Origin: Collinsella sp.
GTDB lineage: Bacteria > Actinomycetota > Coriobacteriia > Coriobacteriales > Coriobacteriaceae
NCBI GenBank assembly: GCA_019414325.1
Contig: DXMG01000016.1
Span: forward strand, 1 to 20,069
Length of the DNA stretch: 20,069 nucleotides
Direction: 5' to 3'
Both the position numbers and the translations under genes were made by a program. Below, piece by piece: positions 8,206 to 14,324 of this stretch; position 1 is the first letter of the stretch; every line of letters starts with the position of its first letter. Under the pieces are notes generated by a model, which saw only the letters and a program-made list of their open reading frames with translations, did no database searches and was not told where the DNA came from.

Positions 8206-8318
8206 ATGACGACAACCACGCCCTTCCGCCTTCACGGGGCCACGCAGGACCGGAAGCGACTGGGCCGTGCGGTGGGGCTGTGCTTGGATTGGCTACACTG
8301 ATATGGACAGTTCCGTGA
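8206..8318 (+). pseudogene. Frameshifted remnant of a PspC-domain gene
   Basis: ATG 8206 has an excellent ribosome site (GGAGAAAGGA), but its frame ends after 31 codons at TGA 8299-8301. The N-terminus (FRLHGATQDRKRLG) resembles the start of PspC domains, which usually read RxxxDRKLxGVCGG. A one-base shift just after LG restores CGGAVLGLATLIWTVP before a stop at 8316-8318, consistent with a frameshift plus internal loss. It is placed where a PspC gene often sits after PadR/DUF1700/DUF4097 genes. The surrounding 8045-8205 and 8319-8457 carry no other gene I can support. It could instead be a translated 31-residue peptide. Confidence 0.45.
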
Positions 8319-8457
8319 GGGGTGCGAGAGGCGGGACTCTGGGGAGATCTTCGAGGAGGAGTGTCTCGACTGGAAGCGTGGGTTCAGTGGAGCAGGAACC
8401 TAATCTCTGTCTCTCTTGCTTTTTTGATTTGTTGAGAAGCCGGCATTTGGGGGCATT

Positions 8458-9141
8458 TTGGATAGCGAACAGTTCAAACAAGAAGCTGAGAAAATAGAAC
8501 AAAGCCTGAGTGCCTTGAGAGTCGCCGAGCGCAATGCAGTGATTCCCTTCATGAACGGCGACTTTACCCAATGGGATCTATATCTGGCATCCTCCTCTGA
8601 GTATGCGATGAGACTGATAGACGGATTCATCTCCATGCTCGAGTCGAGGAATCTTGTTTGCGTCGCCCAGCTTCTCCGCGCACAGGTTGGAGTCTGCCTG
8701 CGGACATTCGCATTATTCGCCGCCGAAGACCAGGATGACTTTCTCAAGCAGGTGTTTCAAGGTGTGCCTGTGAACAAGCTGAAAGATTTCTCGGGTGAGA
8801 AGATGTCCGATGGAAGACTTCAAGACTTACTCGAGAAGTTCGATCCAAAGGTAAAAGATGTATACAAGGTGACGTCTGGATTCGTCCACTTCTCCATTGA
8901 TATTCTGCCGAGCATGGGTGTGCCTGGGGAGGGCTATGAGGTCGAGTTTAATTTTGGAGCCGAGCCCAACGAGAGAAACAATGCGCCTCTCGTGGAATGC
9001 GGCAAGGCGTTCTGCCACTATGTCGACCTGCATCTCCAGATGCTCCATAAGGTGATTGCTTCGGATGAATGGTATGCCGATCGATTCCGTATCGATTCCG
9101 ATGGTCCTGCAGACGAGGCCTCGAAAAGCGAGAAGGTGTAG
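8458..9141 (+). CDS. Hypothetical protein, soluble, mostly helical, low G+C
   Basis: A 227-residue protein beginning at TTG 8458, the only conventional start after an in-frame stop at 8425-8427 and before ATG 8551. The ribosome site is weak (a G-run 5-9 bases upstream). The sequence is not recognised with confidence. It is a soluble, helix-rich protein with LVCVAQLLRAQVGVCLRTFA near residues 66-85 and VTSGFVHFSID near 139-149, a pattern reminiscent of DUF5677/DUF6988-like proteins, which have a helical core with a conserved Arg and a late His. Codon use is AT-richer than anywhere else nearby: a 60-base sample from 8461 is about 42% G+C, against about 70% in padR. It is isolated between a decayed operon and two gene remnants, which suggests horizontal acquisition. 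A role in defence or stress is conceivable but not shown. Confidence 0.65.
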   Translation: MDSEQFKQEAEKIEQSLSALRVAERNAVIPFMNGDFTQWDLYLASSSEYAMRLIDGFISMLESRNLVCVAQLLRAQVGVCLRTFALFAAEDQDDFLKQVFQGVPVNKLKDFSGEKMSDGRLQDLLEKFDPKVKDVYKVTSGFVHFSIDILPSMGVPGEGYEVEFNFGAEPNERNNAPLVECGKAFCHYVDLHLQMLHKVIASDEWYADRFRIDSDGPADEASKSEKV

Positions 9142-9259
9142 GTCGAACGCATTGACGCTGCCTTGACAGCATCCCGATATGATAACGAATGGGAGGTTCC
9201 CTGCGAAATGTGCGCCTCTGTATATTCTCGCTAGGACGCCCTCGACCGATAAGGCATCG

Positions 9260-9279
9260 TTGAGTTCAATTTGAGTTCA
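9260..9279 (+). repeat. Short direct repeat, TTGAGTTCA twice with an 11-bp period
   Basis: TTGAGTTCA occurs at 9260-9268 and again at 9271-9279, one helical turn apart. The 238-bp stretch 9142-9379 holds no gene I can support. Such spacing suits a tandem protein-binding site, but nothing else confirms that and it could be chance. Confidence 0.35.
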
Positions 9280-9379
9280 GCTCGGGTGCCTGAAAATCGC
9301 CCAACTCTGATAAAAGGGGAGACGACGGTACACCACGTAGACGAGAGGCTATGGAAGTGCACGATTTGATTATATTGGC

Positions 9380-9670
9380 GCGCTAAACCGCCCCGCTGCC
9401 CAACTTGAACTCCGCTCACGCGTGTATGGGGCTGCGAGAGGTAACGGCCTGCGGCCTCCTTTGTGTGCTCGATGATATCTTCGAGCATGCCGGGCATGGC
9501 GGAGACATTCGCTGCAATCCAGCCGTGTTCAAGCGCCGTTTCGGATAGGAGCGAGATGGGGCTGTCTTGCCCGTTTCCCTTGCACCCGTAAAGATGGTTG
9601 ACAGTTTGGGGTCTCCCGGGTCTTTAGCTTTTACCGTGCTAGATGCCTCATGGAAACTGTTGGACTTTAA
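9380..9670 (-). pseudogene. Remnant of an AAA/P-loop ATPase (ATP-binding protein), frameshifted and truncated
   Basis: Reading the - strand, one frame gives KAKDPGDPKLSTIFTGARET followed by GKTA (P-loop around 9560-9592). A second frame then continues with LLSETALEHGWIAANVSAMP and onward through MLEDIIEHTKEAAGRYL to VSGVQVGQRGGL near 9384. Joined, these match the start of the widespread actinobacterial ATP-binding proteins, in which a Walker A motif GxRGxGKT is followed by a helix ending RGW and then a TPG-like strand. The frame change lies near 9555, and the second Gly of the usual GARGTGKT is Glu here. The N-terminal lead-in, Walker B and everything beyond the first ~90 residues are missing. 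The left end fades near 9380, and the right end abuts the arginase remnant. It is non-functional as an ATPase. Confidence 0.6.
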
Positions 9671-10167
9671 TCAGACAGACCCAGCATGTCGTTTTCCTCC
9701 ATGAGGACATCGGCTAAAACCGCAACACCTATGCTTGTTTAAGCAAACTTCCTGATAGTCGTGGAGCTGCTGTAGCCCGACATGCAGGACATCGCTCGGC
9801 TTAAACACCGGATGCCGCATCCGCGAAACGAGTTGCGGTGCACCCTGTTCCAAAAGGCTGCCAAGTACCATGGCGTGAGCGTTGGGGTAGCCATCATTCA
9901 GCGTGGATACATCCGGATGCGCATAGATCCAGACGATTCCAACGTTCTCGTATTTCCCGTGCAGGTAATCGAAGAGGGCAGGCGACACCATACAGTTGCC
10001 GCGACGGTCACGACTCTGTCGGGGTTTTCTGCCGCAAGCTTCCTCTGCGCATCCTGAATCCCCGCCAGGACTTCGTCCTCGGCATAGATGCGAACTGCCT
10101 CCCATTTCTCATGTCCAAGTTTTGGGACGCGTTTCACAATGTCGAGTGGGACTCCTGGACAGTCGGA
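9667..10167 (-). pseudogene. Remnant of an arginase/agmatinase-family (ureohydrolase) gene
   Basis: On the - strand, directly after the kinase stop codon, one frame reads VPLDIVKRVPKLGHEKW and on to AAENPDRVVTV (10155 to ~10003). A second frame continues from about 10000 with GNCMVSPALFDYLHGKYENV, then GIVWIYAHPDVST and LHVGLQQLHDYQE to ~9749. A third frame gives GVAVLADVLMEENDMLGLSD with a stop at 9667-9669. This matches the ureohydrolase order: a GGDCxVS motif, then a WxDAHxD metal site. At 9923-9925 the metal-binding Asp of DAHxD is Tyr (codon TAT). The N-terminal part and the C-terminal half with the second metal motif are missing. Two frameshifts, the lost metal ligand and truncation make it clearly dead. 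Its 5' boundary coincides with the end of the kinase gene, which looks like a deletion junction. Confidence 0.72.
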
Positions 10168-11307
10168 TCACGTGGTGGCCCCCTTTGAGAGGGTCACGAG
10201 CATCACGGTTCCGTTCTCGGAACTTGCTTCGACCTCTACAGCGCCACCGTGAAGCGCCGCAATCTCCCAAACGAGCGCTAGTCCGAGTCCTGCGCCGCCG
10301 TATGCCCTGCTGCGGGATTTGTCTAGACGAAAGAACGGCTGGAAGATGCTATCACGGTACTGCTTGGGTATTCCCGAGCCCTCATCTTTGACTCGCAGGA
10401 GTACGTGGCTGTCGCTGTCGCAGATGGAGACGTTGACAGTCGAGCCGGGGCGGCTGTAACGGATGGCATTTTCGACCAGGTTAAACACCAGCCGATAGAG
10501 GAGCGTGTCGCTCCCGATCACTAAAGCGTCTCCAGCACAATTGAGGGCTATGCCCTTATTTTCGGCAAGTGGCGCAAGGTCGGTGAGGACCTCTTCGGAC
10601 AAGGGGCCAAGTTCAACATCGTCCTCGCAAGGAATGCTGCGGAGCTCACTCATCTCGAGCAATACCTTGGTCATCTGCGACATTCGCTCGGTTTGTTCTT
10701 GTAACAGGTCGAGCAGCTCGGCTGTTTCGGGTTGCAAACCGGAGTGCTCGGAGATGAATAGTTCAATCTGTGCCTGCATAAGGGCGAGCGGGGTGCGCAG
10801 CTCGTGTGCGGCGTTGCCGGTAAACTGGCGCTGTGCAGAGAACCCTTCGCCAAGACGGGCGATCATGTCGTTGAATGAGGCGCTGCATCGCTGTAGCTCG
10901 GTGGGTACATCTTTGCTGAGCTTAATTTCGCTTAGATTGTCAGGCTGCACGCGTTCAACCTGGGCTGCAAAAGCCCGTAGCGGTTTAAGTGCACGGCCGC
11001 TCACAAAGTATGCCAGCACGCCGCCAAGGAGTGTGATTCCAGCCGTGATGCACCAGGTTGTCGTGCCAAAAGACTCTTGTGCGTCGTTTACGACGATCGT
11101 GACCTTTTCATCGAGGGTCGCTTTCGTTGGATCGAACGCTTGGGGCGAATCTTCGCCGGTTGCGTTAAAGGCCGAGATGTCACTGCCGATGGCATCCATG
11201 TAGCGCATGCCCGTATAGCCGACCAGGCAGTTCGTCAGCACGCACGCTGCGCACGTGAGCAGCGCCGTCATAATCGTTATGCGCCATTGCAGCGAAAGTC
11301 TTTTCAT
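10168..11307 (-). CDS. Membrane sensor histidine kinase, partner of the downstream-numbered OmpR-type regulator
   Basis: A 379-residue protein from ATG 11307. It has two membrane helices (residues ~10-32 and ~83-103) enclosing a ~50-residue extracytoplasmic loop without cysteine or a known sensor fold. A HAMP segment follows (~104-155), then the dimerisation/phosphoacceptor box HELRTPLAL (His168), the N box NLVENAIRYS (Asn280), the G1 box DEGSGIP (Asp308) and the G2 box GGAGLGLAL (~337-345). All catalytic motifs are present, so it should be active. Its ATG overlaps the TGA of the response regulator gene (ATGA), so the two are translationally coupled, regulator first. The pair is divergent from the CXXC/polyferredoxin/TlpA operon, which makes an envelope redox or thiol signal a reasonable guess. 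A stop at 10168-10170 is followed at once by a pseudogene. Confidence 0.95.
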   Translation of the reverse strand: MKRLSLQWRITIMTALLTCAACVLTNCLVGYTGMRYMDAIGSDISAFNATGEDSPQAFDPTKATLDEKVTIVVNDAQESFGTTTWCITAGITLLGGVLAYFVSGRALKPLRAFAAQVERVQPDNLSEIKLSKDVPTELQRCSASFNDMIARLGEGFSAQRQFTGNAAHELRTPLALMQAQIELFISEHSGLQPETAELLDLLQEQTERMSQMTKVLLEMSELRSIPCEDDVELGPLSEEVLTDLAPLAENKGIALNCAGDALVIGSDTLLYRLVFNLVENAIRYSRPGSTVNVSICDSDSHVLLRVKDEGSGIPKQYRDSIFQPFFRLDKSRSRAYGGAGLGLALVWEIAALHGGAVEVEASSENGTVMLVTLSKGATT

Positions 11308-11978
11308 TCGCTATCCTCCATAACGTAGCCCTCTCCAATCCGATTGCGAATCGGGTCGTATCCCAATGCGCCACGCAGCTTTTTGCGGAGTGACGAGATA
11401 TGAACGCGGGTTGCGTTGCTAAAGCTGTTCACGCTGCTATCCCAAACGTGCTCGATAAGCTCCTCTTGACTTACCGGACGCCCCTGATTAAGCATCAGGT
11501 ATTCCAAGATTCCCGTTTCCTTGCGCGTAAGAGATAAAGCCTCGCTGTCCACGGAAGCGATGCGCGCCTTGGTGTCAAAGCTGAGCTTTCCGCAGGTTAA
11601 AACTACGTCGCTTTGTGTAAAGCGTCTTAGGGTAAGGCTGCGAATCCTTGCCGCAAGCTCGTCCAGATGAAACGGCTTGGTGAGGTAATCGTTGGCGCCG
11701 GCATCAAGTCCGGCGACTTTATCGGATACTTCGCCACGTGCGGACAGAATCAGCACTTTGGTCTCGCAGTCAGTTTTCCTAAGTTCCCTGAGTACGGTCA
11801 TGCCGTCGATACGGGGAAGGTTGAGGTCGAGTACCACGAGGTCGAAGGCCTCAACGTCCAGTAGGTCGAGCGCCTCCTGTCCGTCGTGACAGCAGTCGAC
11901 GCTGTACGCCAAGTTTCGCAAGCTGCGCGCGATTGCATCACACAGCGCCCGCTCGTCCTCGACGATTAAAATACGCAT
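11304..11978 (-). CDS. OmpR/PhoB-family response regulator
   Basis: A 224-residue protein. Start at ATG 11978, with AAGGAG six bases upstream; the in-frame ATG at 11996 would place that ribosome site inside the gene. The N-terminal receiver shows the acidic pair (VEDE), phosphoacceptor Asp51 in VVLDLNLP, the switch Ser in LILSARG and the Lys of YLTKPF. The C-terminal winged helix is of OmpR type (LTRKETGILEYLMLNQGRPV, then VHISSLRKKLRGALG and IRNRIGEGYVM). It overlaps the histidine kinase start by four bases. The 90-bp gap to the divergent redox operon (11979-12068) is short enough for one binding region to control both directions. Confidence 0.96.
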   Translation of the reverse strand: MRILIVEDERALCDAIARSLRNLAYSVDCCHDGQEALDLLDVEAFDLVVLDLNLPRIDGMTVLRELRKTDCETKVLILSARGEVSDKVAGLDAGANDYLTKPFHLDELAARIRSLTLRRFTQSDVVLTCGKLSFDTKARIASVDSEALSLTRKETGILEYLMLNQGRPVSQEELIEHVWDSSVNSFSNATRVHISSLRKKLRGALGYDPIRNRIGEGYVMEDSE

Positions 11979-12008
11979 AACAGTCTCCTTGCACATTCCA
12001 AATCGCGC

Positions 12009-12036
12009 TTAACACGGATTTTATAGCCGATATGGT
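12009..12036 (+). promoter_or_regulatory. Candidate promoter of the redox operon
   Basis: TTAACA (12009-12014) and TATGGT (12031-12036) are 16 bases apart in the 90-bp divergent region, 32 bases before the first start codon. The match to consensus is moderate, which would suit a promoter needing the adjacent response regulator. Confidence 0.35.
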
Positions 12037-12068
12037 CCAATGGTCGCGTAACGAAAGGAGTGGTCAGG

Positions 12069-12215
12069 TTGTTCAAAGCGGTAAAACCCGTGGTACAGGT
12101 CGCTTTGTTGATCGTCGGAATTGCCATGGTGTGCTTTGGCGTTATGCGTGGCGAGGCAGATGCCGTGCTGGCCAAAGCGATTAGGCTGTGCTTGGAGTGT
12201 ATCGGAATTGGATAA
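12069..12215 (+). CDS. CD1871A-family CXXC motif mini-protein (48 aa, membrane)
   Basis: This small gene starts at TTG 12069, with AAAGGAG eight bases upstream, and ends at TAA 12213-12215. The peptide begins MFKAVKPVVQVALLIVGIAM, has one membrane helix (residues ~7-27), a short loop (MRGEADAVLAKAI) and finishes with CLECIGIG, carrying a CxxC pair seven residues from the end. This layout (one helix, RGE, then a terminal CLECIGIG-like motif) is that of the CD1871A family of Firmicutes and Coriobacteriia, which usually sits beside a membrane 4Fe-4S protein and a TlpA-like protein, as here. Its stop overlaps the next start by 8 bases. The biochemical role is not established. The CxxC could relay electrons or disulfides, or bind a metal. 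Confidence 0.82.
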   Translation: MFKAVKPVVQVALLIVGIAMVCFGVMRGEADAVLAKAIRLCLECIGIG

Positions 12216-13119
12216 AAGAGGAAACACTGCGTCGCATGTTTTGGCCCGATTTCGCGGATTCATTCAGGCGGCGGCGACGCTAATTACCAACATTCACCTG
12301 CCAAACTTTGCCAAAGGCGGCATCTATCAGGGCGCAGGAAAAACAGTCTGCGTACCTGGGCTTAATTGCTATTCGTGCCCCGCGGCATCGGGTGCGTGCC
12401 CCATCGGGTCATTCCAGTCGGTGGTAGGTTCATCCAAGTTCAACTTTTCCTACTACGTAACCGGTACGCTCATTTTGCTCGGCGTGCTGCTGGGACGCTT
12501 TGTATGCGGCTTTCTGTGCCCGTTTGGCTGGCTTCAGGAGCTGCTTCACAAGATTCCCGGCAAAAAGTTCTCCACGAAAACGCTTAAGCCGCTCACGTAC
12601 ATCAAGTATGCCGTGCTGCTGTTTGCCGTGGTGCTGCTGCCTGTCTTGGTGGTCAACGATGTGGGCATGGGCGACCCGTTCTTTTGCAAGTACATCTGCC
12701 CACAGGGCGTGCTCGAGGGTGCGATTCCGCTGTCCATCATGAATACGGGAATCCGCTCCGCGCTGGGAAAGCTCTTTACCTGGAAGCTCGCGATTCTCAT
12801 TGCGGTTGCGGTGCTGAGCGTGTTGTTCTACCGCCCCTTCTGCAAATGGATCTGCCCCCTCGGTGCGTTTTATGCGCTCATGAACAAGGTGTCGTTGTTG
12901 GGGATTCAGGTTGACCAGTGCAAATGCGTTTCGTGCGGCAAGTGCGCCAAGGTGTGTCTGATGGACGTGGACGTTACGCGTACGCCCGACCATGCCGAGT
13001 GCATTCGTTGCGGCAAATGCGTGGGCGCGTGCCCCGTCGATGCTATTAGCTTTCGCTACGGGCTGGGTGTGACGGGCGACAAGCCCACGCAGCCCACGCA
13101 GGCCTGCGAAAACAAATAG
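12208..13119 (+). CDS. Membrane 4Fe-4S polyferredoxin (NapH/CcdA-alternative type) for trans-membrane electron transfer
   Basis: A 303-residue protein. The start is placed at TTG 12208: it overlaps the previous stop by 8 bases and gives the N-terminal length usual in the family. A longer frame from 12121 would lie inside the CXXC gene. Features in order: CVPGLNCYSCPAASGACP (48-64), a membrane helix ending CGFLCP (100-105), another helix, CKYICP (160-165), a helix and CKWICP (212-217), then two ferredoxin clusters, CVSCGKCAKVC (240-250, with the usual trailing CP absent) and CIRCGKCVGACP (265-276). The NapH-like CxxxCP motifs sit at helix ends. The likely role is to take electrons from cytoplasmic carriers and pass them across the membrane to the downstream TlpA-like lipoprotein. 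Confidence 0.88.
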   Translation: MDKRGNTASHVLARFRGFIQAAATLITNIHLPNFAKGGIYQGAGKTVCVPGLNCYSCPAASGACPIGSFQSVVGSSKFNFSYYVTGTLILLGVLLGRFVCGFLCPFGWLQELLHKIPGKKFSTKTLKPLTYIKYAVLLFAVVLLPVLVVNDVGMGDPFFCKYICPQGVLEGAIPLSIMNTGIRSALGKLFTWKLAILIAVAVLSVLFYRPFCKWICPLGAFYALMNKVSLLGIQVDQCKCVSCGKCAKVCLMDVDVTRTPDHAECIRCGKCVGACPVDAISFRYGLGVTGDKPTQPTQACENK

Positions 13120-13154
13120 GTACCTATATAAGTTTCGATATAAACGGAGGAACC

Positions 13155-14117
13155 ATGAAACTGTCAAAAATTGCGGCCTTGTTGATGCTGCCCGTGCTGG
13201 CGCTGACTCTCGCGGCGTGCTCTGCCCCCAAGGGCGACGCGAAGGATGCCACGAGCGGCGATGCGCAGATTGCCGAGCTTGTGGCACAAAAGCCGTCGAG
13301 CGCCGAGGAGGCGGCCAAGCTGTACCAGCAGCTGCTGCAAAAGGAAAACGAGATCTTTGCGAGCGATAACGCCCTATGGGAAAAGGTGTTCCTTGCGGCC
13401 AACAAAGACACTCCCATGATTGAGGACGGCAAGAACTACGGCGACTTCTTGCTCGATACCATCGAGGGCGCCAAGGATCAGTTTGCGGCTGACGAGCTTA
13501 AGACGCTTAAGGCCGGCGCGCAGCAGGTCAAGGAGATCGAGGACAAGCTCATGGCGCTGGAGAAGGAGTTCCCCGGATGCGGCAGCACGCCCGGCGAGGG
13601 GGAGAGCGTCGATGCCTCGACCGCAGGCATGACCAACGGCGAGAGCGGGGAGACGAAGTTCCCCAGCTTTAAGGGCAAGGACTTGGACGGCAACGATGTA
13701 AACAGCGACGAGCTGTTCTCCAAGAACAAGGTCACCGTCATGAACTTCTGGTTTACCACCTGCAAGCCGTGCGTGGGAGAGCTGGGCGATCTGGAGAAGC
13801 TCAACAAGGAGCTTGCCGAGAAGGGCGGCCAGGTCGTGGGCGTTAATTCCTTTACGCTCGACGGCAAAAAAGACGAGGTGGCCGATGCCAAGGACGTGCT
13901 TTCCAAGAAGGGCGTGACGTATAAAAACATCTGGTTTAAGTCGGACAGCGAGGCCGGAAAGTTCACCTCCAACCTGTACTCGTTCCCGACCACCTATGTG
14001 ATCGACCAGAACGGCAACATCGTGGGAGAGCCGATCATGGGCGGTATCAACTCTGCTGAGCAGCGTGAGGCGCTCAACAAACTGATCGATCAGGCACTCG
14101 CGAAGAGCGAACAGTAG
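13155..14117 (+). CDS. TlpA-like thioredoxin-fold lipoprotein (extracytoplasmic thiol-disulfide oxidoreductase)
   Basis: A 320-residue protein from ATG 13155, with GGAGG four to five bases upstream. It has a lipoprotein signal (hydrophobic core, lipobox LAAC with Cys22). Residues ~35-145 are a charged helical domain of unknown role (EEAAKLYQQLLQKENEIFAS). A Gly/Ser/Thr linker follows. Residues ~165-318 are an AhpC/TSA-TlpA thioredoxin fold with MNFWFTTCKPC (active-site Cys203 and Cys206), a cis-proline loop SFPTTYV, and the strand IDQNGNIVGEP. It lies 35 bases after the polyferredoxin gene in the same operon. It should be anchored outside the membrane and be kept reduced by the polyferredoxin. 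Substrates might be c-type cytochromes, methionine sulfoxide systems or other disulfides; the window does not say which. Confidence 0.93.
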   Translation: MKLSKIAALLMLPVLALTLAACSAPKGDAKDATSGDAQIAELVAQKPSSAEEAAKLYQQLLQKENEIFASDNALWEKVFLAANKDTPMIEDGKNYGDFLLDTIEGAKDQFAADELKTLKAGAQQVKEIEDKLMALEKEFPGCGSTPGEGESVDASTAGMTNGESGETKFPSFKGKDLDGNDVNSDELFSKNKVTVMNFWFTTCKPCVGELGDLEKLNKELAEKGGQVVGVNSFTLDGKKDEVADAKDVLSKKGVTYKNIWFKSDSEAGKFTSNLYSFPTTYVIDQNGNIVGEPIMGGINSAEQREALNKLIDQALAKSEQ

Positions 14118-14131
14118 GTTCGAATGCGACA

Positions 14132-14168
14132 AAGGTGTGACAAAGGGGCAGTCCCTTTGTCACACCTT
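14132..14168. repeat. REP-like palindrome, copy 1 (core GTGACAAAGGG)
   Basis: A perfect 16-bp stem (14132-14147 with 14153-14168) around the loop GCAGT, 14 bases after the TlpA stop. The core GTGACAAAGGG...CCCTTTGTCAC is shared with a second copy at 17578-17610. No T-run follows, so it is not the operon terminator. Just upstream, GCGACAAAGG (14127-14136) repeats part of the arm. Confidence 0.85.
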
Positions 14169-14180
14169 CGATGTTATGTG

Positions 14181-14218
14181 CGGGATGGTGCGCCATGCGG
14201 CGTGCCGTCCCGTTTTTT
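14181..14218 (+). terminator. Intrinsic terminator of the redox operon
   Basis: A 14-bp stem (14181-14194 with 14199-14212, two G-U pairs on the + strand) with loop ATGC runs straight into six T residues (14213-14218). This is a textbook + strand terminator after the TlpA-like gene, and it isolates the ABC transporter gene. Confidence 0.88.
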
Positions 14219-14245
14219 GTTCGTTACATTTTTGTTCGTTACATT
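14216..14245 (+). repeat. Perfect 15-bp tandem duplication
   Basis: TTTGTTCGTTACATT occurs twice without a gap (14216-14230, 14231-14245). It starts in the T-run of the terminator and ends just before the candidate promoter of the ABC gene. It may be a slippage duplication or a paired regulator site. Confidence 0.8.
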
Positions 14246-14247
14246 CC

Positions 14248-14276
14248 TTGCTGGTACCGGCAAAAAAGCTGATAGA
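14248..14276 (+). promoter_or_regulatory. Candidate promoter of the ABC transporter gene
   Basis: TTGCTG (14248-14253) and GATAGA (14271-14276) are 17 bases apart, downstream of the terminator and 48 bases before the chosen start codon. The -10 match is only moderate. Confidence 0.4.
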
Positions 14277-14324
14277 GTAGGTCAAACGCGTTGGATGCGA
14301 ACGGCGGGGGAGAGGTTGCCGTCC

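Noticed and set aside
9231..9497. Intact 88-residue - strand gene
   Set aside because: Only the first ~38 residues resemble the ATPase family, and the P-loop needed before it is in another frame; the rest is not coding-like.
9671..10105. Intact 144-residue - strand gene
   Set aside because: It carries arginase-family motifs only in its middle, with unrelated residues at both ends where the proper frame has shifted; it is treated as part of a pseudogene.
14132..14168. Palindrome as the terminator of the redox operon
   Set aside because: The stem is long but has no T-run; the proper terminator is at 14181-14218.
14124..14324. N-terminal extension of the ABC transporter
   Set aside because: The frame is open, but it crosses the REP-like palindrome, a strong terminator and the promoter, and encodes a repeat artefact (FLFVTFLFVTFL). 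The ATPase begins normally at 14325.
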